This document shows, piece after piece, positions 33,565 to 41,945 of a stretch of 64,000 nt of DNA. The translations under genes and the position numbers were made by a program. The DNA comes from Streptomyces sp. NRRL F-525. Its GTDB lineage: Bacteria > Actinomycetota > Actinomycetes > Streptomycetales > Streptomycetaceae. Each line of letters starts with the position of its first letter. Within the stretch, counting starts at the first letter, position 1. The DNA is taken from NCBI RefSeq assembly GCF_000716605.1, contig NZ_JNXE01000002.1, positions 434,001 to 498,000 on the forward strand. Reading direction: 5' to 3'. The notes beneath the pieces are model-generated. The model ran no database searches and had not been told where the DNA came from. It was given only the letters and a program-made list of their open reading frames with translations.

Positions 33565-35238
33565 TTGATCAAGGTAAGCGTTGTCGTACCCGTGTACAAC
33601 GCCGGTTCCTACATTGACCGTTGTGCGCCTTCGCTGGTCAACCAGAGTCTGGGGGCCGACGCGTACGAGGTCGTGTACGTCGACGACGGGTCGACGGACG
33701 ACTCCGCCGAACGCCTCGGGCGGCTGGCCGAGACGCATCCGCACGTCCGGGTCTACCGGCAGGAGAACTCCGGCTGGCCGGGCAAGCCGCGGAACGTGGG
33801 GGTGGACCGGGCCAAGGGGAAGTACGTCCAATTCGTCGACCAGGACGACGAGTTGTCGTACGAGGCGCTGGAGCGGCTGTACGCGCTGGCGGAGCGCAAC
33901 GGGTCGGACATCGTGCTGGGCAAGGTGCACGGGACGATGCAGGGGCCCAGCAATGTGTTCAAGCGGACGGTGGAGCGGTGCACCGCCGCCGACGCCCCGC
34001 TCTTCGAGAGCCTGACGCCGCACAAGATGTTCCGCCGGGAGTTCCTGCGCGAGCACGGGATCCGCTTCCCGGAGGGGCGGGTCAGGCTGGAGGACCAGCT
34101 GTTCATGGCACGCACCTACGTACGGGCCAAGACGGTGTCGATACTCGGCAACTACCCCTGCTACCAATGGAATCGGCGCGAGGACGGCGGCAACAACAGC
34201 AGCCGTCGGATCACCGCGGACGACTACTACGGCCACCTGGACAAGGTCGTGGAGGCGATCAAGGAGGGCACCCCGCCGGGCGACCTTCAGGACCGGCTGC
34301 TGCGCCGTTCGTACCGTGTCGAGCTGCTACGGCCGGTGAGTGAGCCGCGCGTACTGCGGCGCAAGGGCAAGGACTTGGAGGAGTACTTCACCACTGTCCG
34401 CCGGATGGCGATGACGAGTTATCCGCCGGGGGTGAGCGAAGGCCTCCCGGCGATCAGTCGGCTGCGGGCCGAACTGCTCGTACAGGACCGGCTGGACTCC
34501 CTGGTCGAACTCGCCCGCCGCACCGAGCAGATCAGGGCGCGGGTAGAGATCGACGACATGCGCTGGCGCAACGACAAGCTGGTGATCCGCACCCGCGTCG
34601 GCATGGTCCGCGGCGACGGCGAGCCGCTGACCGTCATGGAGCGCGACGGCCGGATGTTCCTCGACCCCCAACTCCTTGACGGCATAAGGGGAGCGGAGAA
34701 CTGGGAGGTCCCCGACCCCTTCTCCCACACGTACGGGGAACTCATCGTGCACGACACCGCCGACAACCACTGGTGGTACCCCGAAGGGGAGTTGACGCCG
34801 ACGTTGGAACCGCTCGGCGGAAACCTCCACCGCGTCGTAGTCACCGGCGAGACGGTCATCGACCCGCTGACCCTCACCGGTGACGCGCCGATGAACCCCG
34901 GCGCCTATCAAGTCTGGGCCAGCGCCCAGCTGTTGGGCGTTGGACGCCGCCCCCGGCTGGCCGCCGCCCCGGGCAGCACCCGCATCCTCCTCGGCACCGT
35001 CGCCGTAGGCACACCGCAGCGTCTCGTCTCCCCCACCTGGGCCGGGCCGGGCGGCCAACTCCGCCTCGCCGTGGGCGAACCCGGCCGGATCGGCACCACC
35101 CGCCGCGTCCTGCTCCGCACCACCGCCGACCACCGGCTACGGCACGGCGTCCGCGAGGTGCTGCGGCGACTGCCTCCCGGCGCCCGCAAGAACATCCGCG
35201 CCACGGCGCGACGGGCGGAGGGCTGGATGCTGGGGTAG
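33565..35238 (+). CDS. Glycosyltransferase family 2 with long C-terminal beta-rich region
   Basis: This 557-residue protein starts at TTG 33565, preceded by GGGGGGGA. Residues 1-230 form a GT-A domain: VSVVVPVYNAGSYIDRC, VVYVDDGSTDDSAE (first DxD region), SGWPGKPRNVGVDRAKGKY and FVDQDDEL (metal-binding DxD). The remaining 320 residues include helices and beta-strand segments (MRWRNDKLVIRTRVGMV, NHWWYPEGELTPTLEPLGGN) also seen in actinobacterial transferases that decorate teichoic acid or cell-wall polymers. No membrane span is evident. It stands alone with its own inverted-repeat leader, so its acceptor is unknown. Confidence 0.87.
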   Translation: MIKVSVVVPVYNAGSYIDRCAPSLVNQSLGADAYEVVYVDDGSTDDSAERLGRLAETHPHVRVYRQENSGWPGKPRNVGVDRAKGKYVQFVDQDDELSYEALERLYALAERNGSDIVLGKVHGTMQGPSNVFKRTVERCTAADAPLFESLTPHKMFRREFLREHGIRFPEGRVRLEDQLFMARTYVRAKTVSILGNYPCYQWNRREDGGNNSSRRITADDYYGHLDKVVEAIKEGTPPGDLQDRLLRRSYRVELLRPVSEPRVLRRKGKDLEEYFTTVRRMAMTSYPPGVSEGLPAISRLRAELLVQDRLDSLVELARRTEQIRARVEIDDMRWRNDKLVIRTRVGMVRGDGEPLTVMERDGRMFLDPQLLDGIRGAENWEVPDPFSHTYGELIVHDTADNHWWYPEGELTPTLEPLGGNLHRVVVTGETVIDPLTLTGDAPMNPGAYQVWASAQLLGVGRRPRLAAAPGSTRILLGTVAVGTPQRLVSPTWAGPGGQLRLAVGEPGRIGTTRRVLLRTTADHRLRHGVREVLRRLPPGARKNIRATARRAEGWMLG

Positions 35239-35323
35239 CGGGAACCGGGGGCGGGGATCCGGGATCGAGGGCGGGGGCGGGGGCCCATTCGGCTGCTCAC
35301 ACGTCCCACTGTCCCAACCACCG

Positions 35324-36310
35324 CTAAACGGCCGGGACTTGTACCTCCCGGGCCGCCGCCGCGTCGAGGTCCAGCCATGCCTCCTCGGTCAGATCGGTGG
35401 CGGCCCAGCGGGCAGCGGACCGGACCTCCTCAGGGGTACGGAAACCCGCGACCACGCAGGCCACCCCGGGGTCGCGCAGCGGAAACCGCAGGGCGGCGTG
35501 CGGGAGTGCGGTGCCGTGTCGAGCGGACACCTCGGCGAGGAGCCGGGCACGACGCAGTGCCGATTCCGGGGCGGGGCCGTAGTCGAAGGTGGCGTCGCTC
35601 GCGGGGTAAGTGCGGCTCAGCAGACCGGAGTTGAACGGTGCGGCAGCCACCACCGCGACCCCGCGTTCGGCGCACGCGTCCAACAAGGGGCGGGCGGTGC
35701 GGTCGAGGAGGGTCCACCGCCCGGCCACCATCACGGCGTCGATGTCCGCCTCCGCGACAACGCGCAGCAGCGGGGCGACCGTGTTCATGCCGACACCGAC
35801 GGCGCCGATGACGCCTTGGTCGCGCAGAGCGGCCAAGGCGGGCAGGGCATGGCCGAGGGCGGCGTCCAAGTGGTCGTCGGGATCATGGACGTAGACGATG
35901 TCCACACGGTCCAGCCGCAGACGATTCAGGCTGTCCTCCAGGCTTCGCAGCACCCCGTCCCGTGAGTAGTCGGGGCGGCGGACCAGCGTGTCGGGGACGG
36001 CGAAGCCTCCTGCCGTCAGGTCGGATCCCGTGGGTGCGGGGTGGGGTTCCAGCAGCCGGCCGACCTTGGTGGAGATCGTGAACTCCCCCCGCGGGCGATG
36101 CGCGAGGGCATCGCCGAGCCGCCGTTCGGACAGGCCGAGGCCGTAGTGCGGGGCGGTGTCGTAGTAGCGCACCCCCACGTCCCAGGCGGCGTCGAGGGTG
36201 GCCTGCGCCTGGCGGTCGTCGATCGCGCTGTGGAGGTTGCCGATGGGGGCGGCACCGAATCCCAGCGTGCTGACCCGGACGCTCGTACGACCAAGTGGGC
36301 GTGCCCTCAC
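35324..36310 (-). CDS. Aldo/keto reductase (L-fucose/D-threo-aldose dehydrogenase-like)
   Basis: Start is taken as GTG 36310 (VRARPLGRTSVRVS); a longer frame from 36427 contains TTA and cysteine-rich sequence unlike the family. The 328 residues form the NAD(P)-dependent (beta/alpha)8 barrel: LGFGAAPIGNL, the catalytic aspartate/tyrosine in RYYDTAPHYGLGLSERRLG, the lysine in FTISTKVGRLL and the histidine in VDIVYVHDPD. The YDTAPHYG motif and short length resemble fucose or threo-aldose dehydrogenases, which oxidise free sugars to lactones. It is divergent from the GntR regulator and may feed the sugar-acid pathway downstream of it (inference). Confidence 0.85.
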   Translation of the reverse strand: MRARPLGRTSVRVSTLGFGAAPIGNLHSAIDDRQAQATLDAAWDVGVRYYDTAPHYGLGLSERRLGDALAHRPRGEFTISTKVGRLLEPHPAPTGSDLTAGGFAVPDTLVRRPDYSRDGVLRSLEDSLNRLRLDRVDIVYVHDPDDHLDAALGHALPALAALRDQGVIGAVGVGMNTVAPLLRVVAEADIDAVMVAGRWTLLDRTARPLLDACAERGVAVVAAAPFNSGLLSRTYPASDATFDYGPAPESALRRARLLAEVSARHGTALPHAALRFPLRDPGVACVVAGFRTPEEVRSAARWAATDLTEEAWLDLDAAAAREVQVPAV

Positions 36311-36456
36311 GAGGTTCCCGCTTCCACGGCCTCCGCCGCATAGAGAAGGATCTGCTTCATCTGGCAGGCAGGACCTTAAGGATGGGATCCATTTCACGCA
36401 ACACCCGTGCGGAAGTGCGTAGTTCATGACGATTTACCAGTGTCTGAGCATGCCTC

Positions 36457-36470
36457 CAGATCGAAATCTG
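36457..36470. promoter_or_regulatory. Palindrome in the AKR-GntR intergenic region
   Basis: CAGAT-CGAA-ATCTG is a perfect 5-4-5 palindrome roughly midway between the divergent start codons. It is a second possible regulator site beside the one at 36519-36535. Confidence 0.35.
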
Positions 36471-36518
36471 TCCGATCTCTTCCCAACTCCCAACGGCGGT
36501 GCCATATTGGCCCCGGAA

Positions 36519-36535
36519 AATGAACCTGATTCATT
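36519..36535 (+). promoter_or_regulatory. Candidate GntR-family operator
   Basis: AATGAA-CCTGA-TTCATT is a perfect palindrome with 6-bp arms and a 5-base spacer, ending 23 bases before the TTG start of the GntR gene. Spacing and position suit autoregulation by a FadR-type dimer. Confidence 0.55.
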
Positions 36536-36558
36536 CGTGACGCAAGAAGGGGCGCGCC

Positions 36559-37320
36559 TTGGGCGACTCAACACCGGCCTACCGACCGGGATATGAACTG
36601 GTCGCGGAGCAACTGCTGGAGTACATCGCCCAGCAGAACCTGCGGCCCGGCGACCGCCTCCCCACCGAGCAGGGGCTGGCCCAGATCCTGGGAGCGTCCC
36701 GCAACGTCACCCGCGAGGCCGTGAAGGTCCTGGCCGCCATCGGCCGGCTCCAGGTGCGGCGAGGCGCCGGCATCTTCGTCGCCGCGTCGGTCGGCGGGCT
36801 GCTGGACGACGAGCTCTCGCACTTCCGGCCGACCGGCATGGAAGACGTCCGCATGCTCCTGGACTACCGCAAGGTGATCGAGTCGGAGACGGCACGCCGT
36901 GCCGCCTCCCACGCCACCCCGATCGAGGTCCGGGCCATCCGGGAGAGCGCGGAGAGTTCCCTGACGGCGGCCACGATGCACGACGTCGACACCTTCGCCA
37001 AGGCGGACGCGGCCTTCCACGACGCGGTGGGCGTCGCCTCGCACAACGTGTTCCTGAGGGCGAGCGTCGCCGGTGTGCGGCGCCTGGCAGCCCAGTCCGA
37101 CGTACTGCTCTTCCACGGTGATGTACCCGGATCGCTGGAAGTCGCCGCGCATCAGCATGTGGGCATAGCGGAGGCGGTCGCCGCGGGGGCGGCCGATCTC
37201 GCCGAGCAACTGATGGTGGAACACATCGCCACCACCCAGAGCCAGTTCGAGAGCAAGATCCGCGACCGGCTGTTCAGTCCCGAGGCCCAAGCGCCCTCCC
37301 CGGAGGCACCGACCTCGTAG
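36559..37320 (+). CDS. GntR-family regulator, FadR/FCD subgroup
   Basis: This 253-residue protein starts at TTG 36559, with AAGGGG upstream. The winged HTH lies at about 10-80 (RPGDRLPTEQGLAQILGASR, then VRRGAGIFV). The C-terminal all-helical FCD domain (about 95-235) includes LLDYRKVIESETARRAA, DAAFHDAVGVASHN and a late histidine in HQHVGIAEAV; aspartate/histidine residues there commonly bind a metal or sugar-acid ligand. Many FCD regulators sense sugar acids, which fits the enolase-superfamily dehydratase gene of the same locus. It is divergent from the aldo/keto reductase. Confidence 0.9.
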   Translation: MGDSTPAYRPGYELVAEQLLEYIAQQNLRPGDRLPTEQGLAQILGASRNVTREAVKVLAAIGRLQVRRGAGIFVAASVGGLLDDELSHFRPTGMEDVRMLLDYRKVIESETARRAASHATPIEVRAIRESAESSLTAATMHDVDTFAKADAAFHDAVGVASHNVFLRASVAGVRRLAAQSDVLLFHGDVPGSLEVAAHQHVGIAEAVAAGAADLAEQLMVEHIATTQSQFESKIRDRLFSPEAQAPSPEAPTS

Positions 37321-37376
37321 ACCCGGCCGACCCCGCATGTGCTGCCGCAGCACGGCGATGGGCCGCCCGCCGCCCT

Positions 37377-37403
37377 CAAGTCCCGGTGGACGACCGGGAC
37401 TTG
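37377..37403 (+). terminator. Hairpin between GntR and the beta-helix gene
   Basis: CAAGTCCCGG (37377-37386) and CCGGGACTTG (37394-37403) form a perfect 10-bp stem with a 7-base loop, 57 bases after the GntR stop and 67 before the next start. It is a likely terminator of the regulator gene, or part of the leader of the next transcript. Confidence 0.55.
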
Positions 37404-37470
37404 CAGGTATCAACCTCCCTCAGGCGATTGGATACGTGTGTCTCATCCGTCTGCGCGCAGGGGCGCCTTC

Positions 37471-40400
37471 GTGCCGCTGCGAAGAAGTTTCCCCTCCGCC
37501 TTCACGGCCGCCTGCTCAGTGGCCGCGATGGCAGCCGCCCTGCTGAACGCCGTGCCGGCCCAGGCGGCTCCCCCGCCGCCGGATCTCAATGTCTACGTCT
37601 CCCCGACCGGCCGGGACGTGGGCTCGGGAACCGCCGCCCACCCCTTCAAGTCCCTTGACCACGCGCGGGATTACGTACGCGACGTCAAGCAGAAGGCCAA
37701 GGGCGACATCCATGTCCGGCTCATGTCCGGCACCTATCAGCTCAGCCGTACGTTCGCCCTGACCGCGCAGGACTCGGGCCCCGACGGACACCGGATCTTC
37801 TACGAGGCCGCCCCCGGCGCGCACCCGGTGATCAGCGGGGGCAAGCAGGTCACCGGCTGGACCCCGGCCGACTCGACGGGGAAGGTCTACAAGGCCAGGG
37901 TCGGTGCCATCGACGCCCGACAGCTTTATGTGGACGGTGAGTTGGAGACCCGGGCGCGCAGCGGCAAGAACCCCGCCGGCTTCAGCCAGACCTCCACCGG
38001 CTACGCCTTCACCGACCCCGCGCTCAACGCCTACAAGCGTCCTTCGGACCTGGAGGTCGTCAGCTCCTGGGGCTGGAAGCTGATGCGCTGCCCCGTGCAG
38101 TCGATCGCCGACTTCAAGATGACGATGCAGCAGCCCTGTTGGCACAACGCGCATCTCCAGCAAGGCCAGGAGATCCAGAACCCGACCTGGCTGGAGAACG
38201 CCCGCGAACTGCTGGACACGCCCGGTGAGTGGTACCTGGACAAGGGCGCGGGCGAGATCTACTACATGCCCAAGTCCGGCCAGAACCTCGCCACTTCGAC
38301 CGTCACCGTGCCGCTCGTCCAGGACCTGGTGGACCTCGACGGGACCAAGACCACCCCGGTCAGCAACGTGTCGTTCCGGGGCATCACCTTCTCCAACTCC
38401 ACCTGGCTCGCGCCCAGTTCCTCCGAGGGCCTCATCGAGGGCCAGGCCGGTTTCCGGATGGTCGGCAACGACCCCACCTTCGACGCGACCCGACTGAAGT
38501 GGCAAAAGACGCCGGGTGCGGTGAACGTCGACCACGGCCACGGCATCGGCTTCGAGGGCAACACCTTCACCCAACTCGGCGCGGTCGGGCTGAACTTGGA
38601 CACCGGCACCCAGGGCACCGACATCACCGGCAACGTGTTCCGCCAGATCGCCGCCACCGGCATCCAGATAGGCGGCGTCGAGGTGATCGACGCCCACCCC
38701 GACGACTCCCGGGACATCACCAAGAACACCACGGTCGCCAACAACGTGGTCACCAAAGTCGCCGACCAGTACAACGGCTCCGTCGGCATCCTGGCCGGCT
38801 ACACCGACCACACCACGATCACCCACAACAAGGTCTACGACCTGCCCTACACCGGCATCTCCGTCGGCTGGGGCTGGGGCCTCACCGACCAGGGCGGCGA
38901 CACCAACTACCCCGGGAATCTTGGCGTTCCGATCTGGGACACCCCCACGACCAGCCGCGACACCCAGGTCACGGACAACGAGATCTACGACATCATGAAG
39001 TCGCAGGCCGACGGCGGCGCCATCTACACGCTGAGCTCCAACCCCGGCGGCGTGGTGTCCGGCAACTACATCCACGGCACCCCACCGCCCGCCTACGGCG
39101 CGATCTACCACGACGAGGGCAGCCGGTACTGGACGAACACCGGCAACGCCCTGTGCGACATCGCCTACCAGTGGCTGTTCCTCAACCACGGCATGGACAT
39201 CCAGGCCACCGGCAACTTCACCACCCAGCCCGCCTATTCGACCCAGGCCAACAGCACGGGCAGCACCATCACCGGCAACACCACCGTGGGTTCCTGCGCC
39301 CAGCTGCCCGCCTCCATCGTCAACAACGCGGGCCTGCAACCGAGTTACCGCCACCTCGACCCGGACCCCGCCGTCCCCGACCACCAGGCGCCCAGCACGC
39401 CCGGCACCCCGAGCGCGGTCACGGACTTCCCGACGATCGCGGACCTCACCTGGCCCGCGTCCACCGACGACACCGCCGTCACCGGCTACTCCGTCTACCG
39501 CGACGGCAAGCTCGTCAGCGCCACGGGCACCACCTCGGTACGCCTCCCGGGCCTGACCGCCGGAAAGACGTACACCTTCCGCATCACCGCCCGCGACGCC
39601 GCCGGCAACGAGTCCGCTCCCAGCCCGACCCTGCGCGTCACCATGCCCTCGGGCACCGACCTCGCCCTCAAGAAGCCGATCACCGCGTCGTCGTACTCGG
39701 AGGCCAACACCCCGGAGAAGGCGGTCGACGGAGACCTCTCCACCCGCTGGGCCCAGGGCCTCGGCCTGCCCGACCCGTCCTGGATCCAGGTCGATCTCGG
39801 TGCGTCGTACGACGTGAACGGCGCGATCACGACCTTCGAGAAGGCGAGCGGCTACAAGTACCGCATCGAGGTCTCCCCCGACGAGGTCCACTGGAAGACC
39901 CTCGCGGACCGCACCGCCACGAACACCACGGCGGCCACCGACTACACCCACACGGACACCCCGGTCGCGGGCCGTTTCGTACGACTGACCGTCACCGGCT
40001 CCAGCTGGAACGGCGGCAGCATCTACGACTTCCAGGTCTACGGCACCCCCAGGACCGTCACGGACCACACGGCCCCGACCGCCCCCGGACAGCCAACGGT
40101 CAAGCCGCTGCTGCCCGGACTGGTGGACGTCAACTGGCCTGCAGCCACTGACGACACGGGCGTGACCAGCTACGTCGTCTACCAGGACGGCAAGCGGATC
40201 GGCGTCACCGACGCCACAACGCTGCGGGTCTCCGGCCTGACCGCCGACACGCAGTACTCCTTCACGGTCGTAGCGCGCGACGAGGCGCTGAACGCCTCCG
40301 ACCCCAGCAAGGCAGCCGTCGTCACCACACCGGCCGACCACGACCTGGCCCTGAACAGGACGGCGACCGCGTCCTCCGAGTCGGCGGGCTACGCCCCGGC

Positions 40401-40737
40401 GAAGGCGGTCGACGGTGATCTGTCGACCCGCTGGGCCCAGGGCCTGGGACTGCCCGACCCGTCCTGGCTCCAGGTCGACCTCGGCAAGGACACCGCCGTC
40501 TCGGCCGTGGTGACCTCCTTCGAGTTGACGAGCGGCTACAAGTACCGCCTGGAGTACTCCACCGACGGCCAGAGCTGGTCGACGTTCGAGGACCACACAG
40601 CCCAGAGCACCACTGCGCGGACCGACTACGCCTTCGCCGACACCCCCGTCACCGCGCGCTACCTGCGCCTGACCGTCACCGGTTCCAGCGGCAACGGCGG
40701 CAGCGTCTACGCGCTCCAGGCGTACGGCGGCTTCTGA
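37471..40737 (+). CDS. Large secreted beta-helix protein with two FN3-discoidin modules
   Basis: Start chosen at GTG 37471, with AGGGG seven bases upstream; GTG 37438 is an alternative adding 11 residues. The protein has 1088 residues. A signal peptide (VPLRRSFPSAFTAACSV, cleavage near AQA-AP) precedes LNVYVSPTGRDVGSGTAAHP, typical of pectate-lyase-like beta-helix enzymes. The helix runs to about 623 (HGIGFEGNTFTQLGAVGLNL, GGAIYTLSSNPGGVVSGNYI). Two copies of FN3 followed by an F5/8 type C (discoidin) domain occupy about 638-860 and 868-1088; both discoidin copies share KAVDGDLSTRWAQGLGLPDP. The discoidin modules suggest sugar binding. The catalytic activity, lyase or hydrolase, cannot be fixed from motifs. 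Confidence 0.88.
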   Translation: MPLRRSFPSAFTAACSVAAMAAALLNAVPAQAAPPPPDLNVYVSPTGRDVGSGTAAHPFKSLDHARDYVRDVKQKAKGDIHVRLMSGTYQLSRTFALTAQDSGPDGHRIFYEAAPGAHPVISGGKQVTGWTPADSTGKVYKARVGAIDARQLYVDGELETRARSGKNPAGFSQTSTGYAFTDPALNAYKRPSDLEVVSSWGWKLMRCPVQSIADFKMTMQQPCWHNAHLQQGQEIQNPTWLENARELLDTPGEWYLDKGAGEIYYMPKSGQNLATSTVTVPLVQDLVDLDGTKTTPVSNVSFRGITFSNSTWLAPSSSEGLIEGQAGFRMVGNDPTFDATRLKWQKTPGAVNVDHGHGIGFEGNTFTQLGAVGLNLDTGTQGTDITGNVFRQIAATGIQIGGVEVIDAHPDDSRDITKNTTVANNVVTKVADQYNGSVGILAGYTDHTTITHNKVYDLPYTGISVGWGWGLTDQGGDTNYPGNLGVPIWDTPTTSRDTQVTDNEIYDIMKSQADGGAIYTLSSNPGGVVSGNYIHGTPPPAYGAIYHDEGSRYWTNTGNALCDIAYQWLFLNHGMDIQATGNFTTQPAYSTQANSTGSTITGNTTVGSCAQLPASIVNNAGLQPSYRHLDPDPAVPDHQAPSTPGTPSAVTDFPTIADLTWPASTDDTAVTGYSVYRDGKLVSATGTTSVRLPGLTAGKTYTFRITARDAAGNESAPSPTLRVTMPSGTDLALKKPITASSYSEANTPEKAVDGDLSTRWAQGLGLPDPSWIQVDLGASYDVNGAITTFEKASGYKYRIEVSPDEVHWKTLADRTATNTTAATDYTHTDTPVAGRFVRLTVTGSSWNGGSIYDFQVYGTPRTVTDHTAPTAPGQPTVKPLLPGLVDVNWPAATDDTGVTSYVVYQDGKRIGVTDATTLRVSGLTADTQYSFTVVARDEALNASDPSKAAVVTTPADHDLALNRTATASSESAGYAPAKAVDGDLSTRWAQGLGLPDPSWLQVDLGKDTAVSAVVTSFELTSGYKYRLEYSTDGQSWSTFEDHTAQSTTARTDYAFADTPVTARYLRLTVTGSSGNGGSVYALQAYGGF

Positions 40738-40815
40738 GCACTCCGCGGCCGCGTACTCCGCGTCCGAGCCGAAACCTTTCTCCCTGCAGATCTCCTACAG
40801 AAGACGAAAGCCAGG

Positions 40816-41913
40816 ATGAAGATCACCCATGTCGAAGTACACCGGATCGATGTTCCGCCGGCCAGTCCGCCCTTCCACTGGCGCGACGGGCTGAGCGGAA
40901 GCGCTCCGGCGGGCGACGGCGCGGTCCTGCGCATCGGGACGGACGAGGGCGCCGAGGGCGTGGCCGTGTTCGCCCGTCCCGGTGCCCACTCCACCCTGCG
41001 GGACCTGGTGGACCGGGTCTTCCGCGCGGAACTGCTCGGAGCCGACCCGTTCCAGCGGGAGTGGCTGTGGCACCGGGTGTGGGAGCTGGACCGTATCCAC
41101 GAACTCCCGCTCCCCACCCTGGGGTTGATCGACATCGCCCTGTGGGACCTGGCCGGCCGCTACCACGGCGAACCGGTCTGGCGCCTGCTCGGCGGTTTCC
41201 GGGACGCCATCCCGGCCTACGCCTCCACCTCGACGTTCTCCAGCATCGCGGAGTTCCTCGATGTGGCGGACCAGTGCCTGGCCCTGGGGTATCGCGGGAT
41301 CAAACTGCACGCCTGGGGCGACGCCCGCCGTGACGCGGAACTGTGCCTGGCCCTGCGCGACCACGTAGGCCCCAACATCCCTCTGATGTACGACGGTTCG
41401 GCGGGCTTCGACCTGCCCGACGCGATCCGGCTGGGGCGCGCGCTCTCCGAGGCCGACTACCTCTGGTACGAGGAGCCGATCCGCGAGTTCAGCATCTCGG
41501 CCTATCAGCGGCTCGCCGAGACCGTCGACGTACCGCTGCTGGTGGCGGAGACCTCCGACGGGGCGCACATGAACGCGGCGGACTTCATCCGGGCCGGCGC
41601 CGCCACCTTCGGTGTCCGGGCCGGCACCACCCTCCGGGGCGGTATCACCGGCGCCATGCGCACCGCGCATCTGGCCGACGCCTACCGGCTGCGGGCCGAG
41701 GTGCACGGTTCGGACATCCCCAACCACCACCTGTGCATGGCCATCTCCAACACCACCTACTACGAGTCCCTGGTGACCTCGGTGGACGTCGTCCGTGAGC
41801 GCCATGTGGACGCCCAGGGCCTGGTGCACGCGCCCGTGGGGCCCGGCATAGCCCTTCCCCTCGATTTCGGCTACGGCGACGAGCTCCTGCCGTTCGTCGA
41901 GCAACCGCGCTGA
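40816..41913 (+). CDS. Enolase-superfamily (mandelate racemase/muconate lactonizing) dehydratase
   Basis: This 365-residue protein has a capping N-terminal domain (about 1-120) and a (beta/alpha)7-beta barrel. Mg2+ ligands are visible as the aspartate of MYDGS (about 193) and glutamates of WYEEP (about 219) and LVAETSDG (about 245). The first catalytic motif is KLHAW (K-x-H, about 163) and a late histidine lies in EVHGSDIPNHH, which places it with the mandelate racemase subgroup of sugar-acid dehydratases rather than MLE. It would dehydrate a hexonate or deoxy-sugar acid. It opens an operon-like run with an importer, isomerase and kinase. Confidence 0.87.
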   Translation: MKITHVEVHRIDVPPASPPFHWRDGLSGSAPAGDGAVLRIGTDEGAEGVAVFARPGAHSTLRDLVDRVFRAELLGADPFQREWLWHRVWELDRIHELPLPTLGLIDIALWDLAGRYHGEPVWRLLGGFRDAIPAYASTSTFSSIAEFLDVADQCLALGYRGIKLHAWGDARRDAELCLALRDHVGPNIPLMYDGSAGFDLPDAIRLGRALSEADYLWYEEPIREFSISAYQRLAETVDVPLLVAETSDGAHMNAADFIRAGAATFGVRAGTTLRGGITGAMRTAHLADAYRLRAEVHGSDIPNHHLCMAISNTTYYESLVTSVDVVRERHVDAQGLVHAPVGPGIALPLDFGYGDELLPFVEQPR

Positions 41914-41945
41914 ACGACGCAAGAACAGAAAGGCAAGGCAAGACG

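Noticed and set aside
36311..36427. 39-residue N-terminal extension of the aldo/keto reductase
   Set aside because: The extension contains a TTA codon and cysteine-rich sequence not found in the family; GTG 36310 directly precedes the conserved LGRTSVRVS start.
37516..40596. 1026-codon open frame antisense to the beta-helix/discoidin gene
   Set aside because: It is a shadow of strong GC third-position bias; composition is valine/glycine/aspartate-rich without domains, and the plus strand has a clear secreted multidomain protein.
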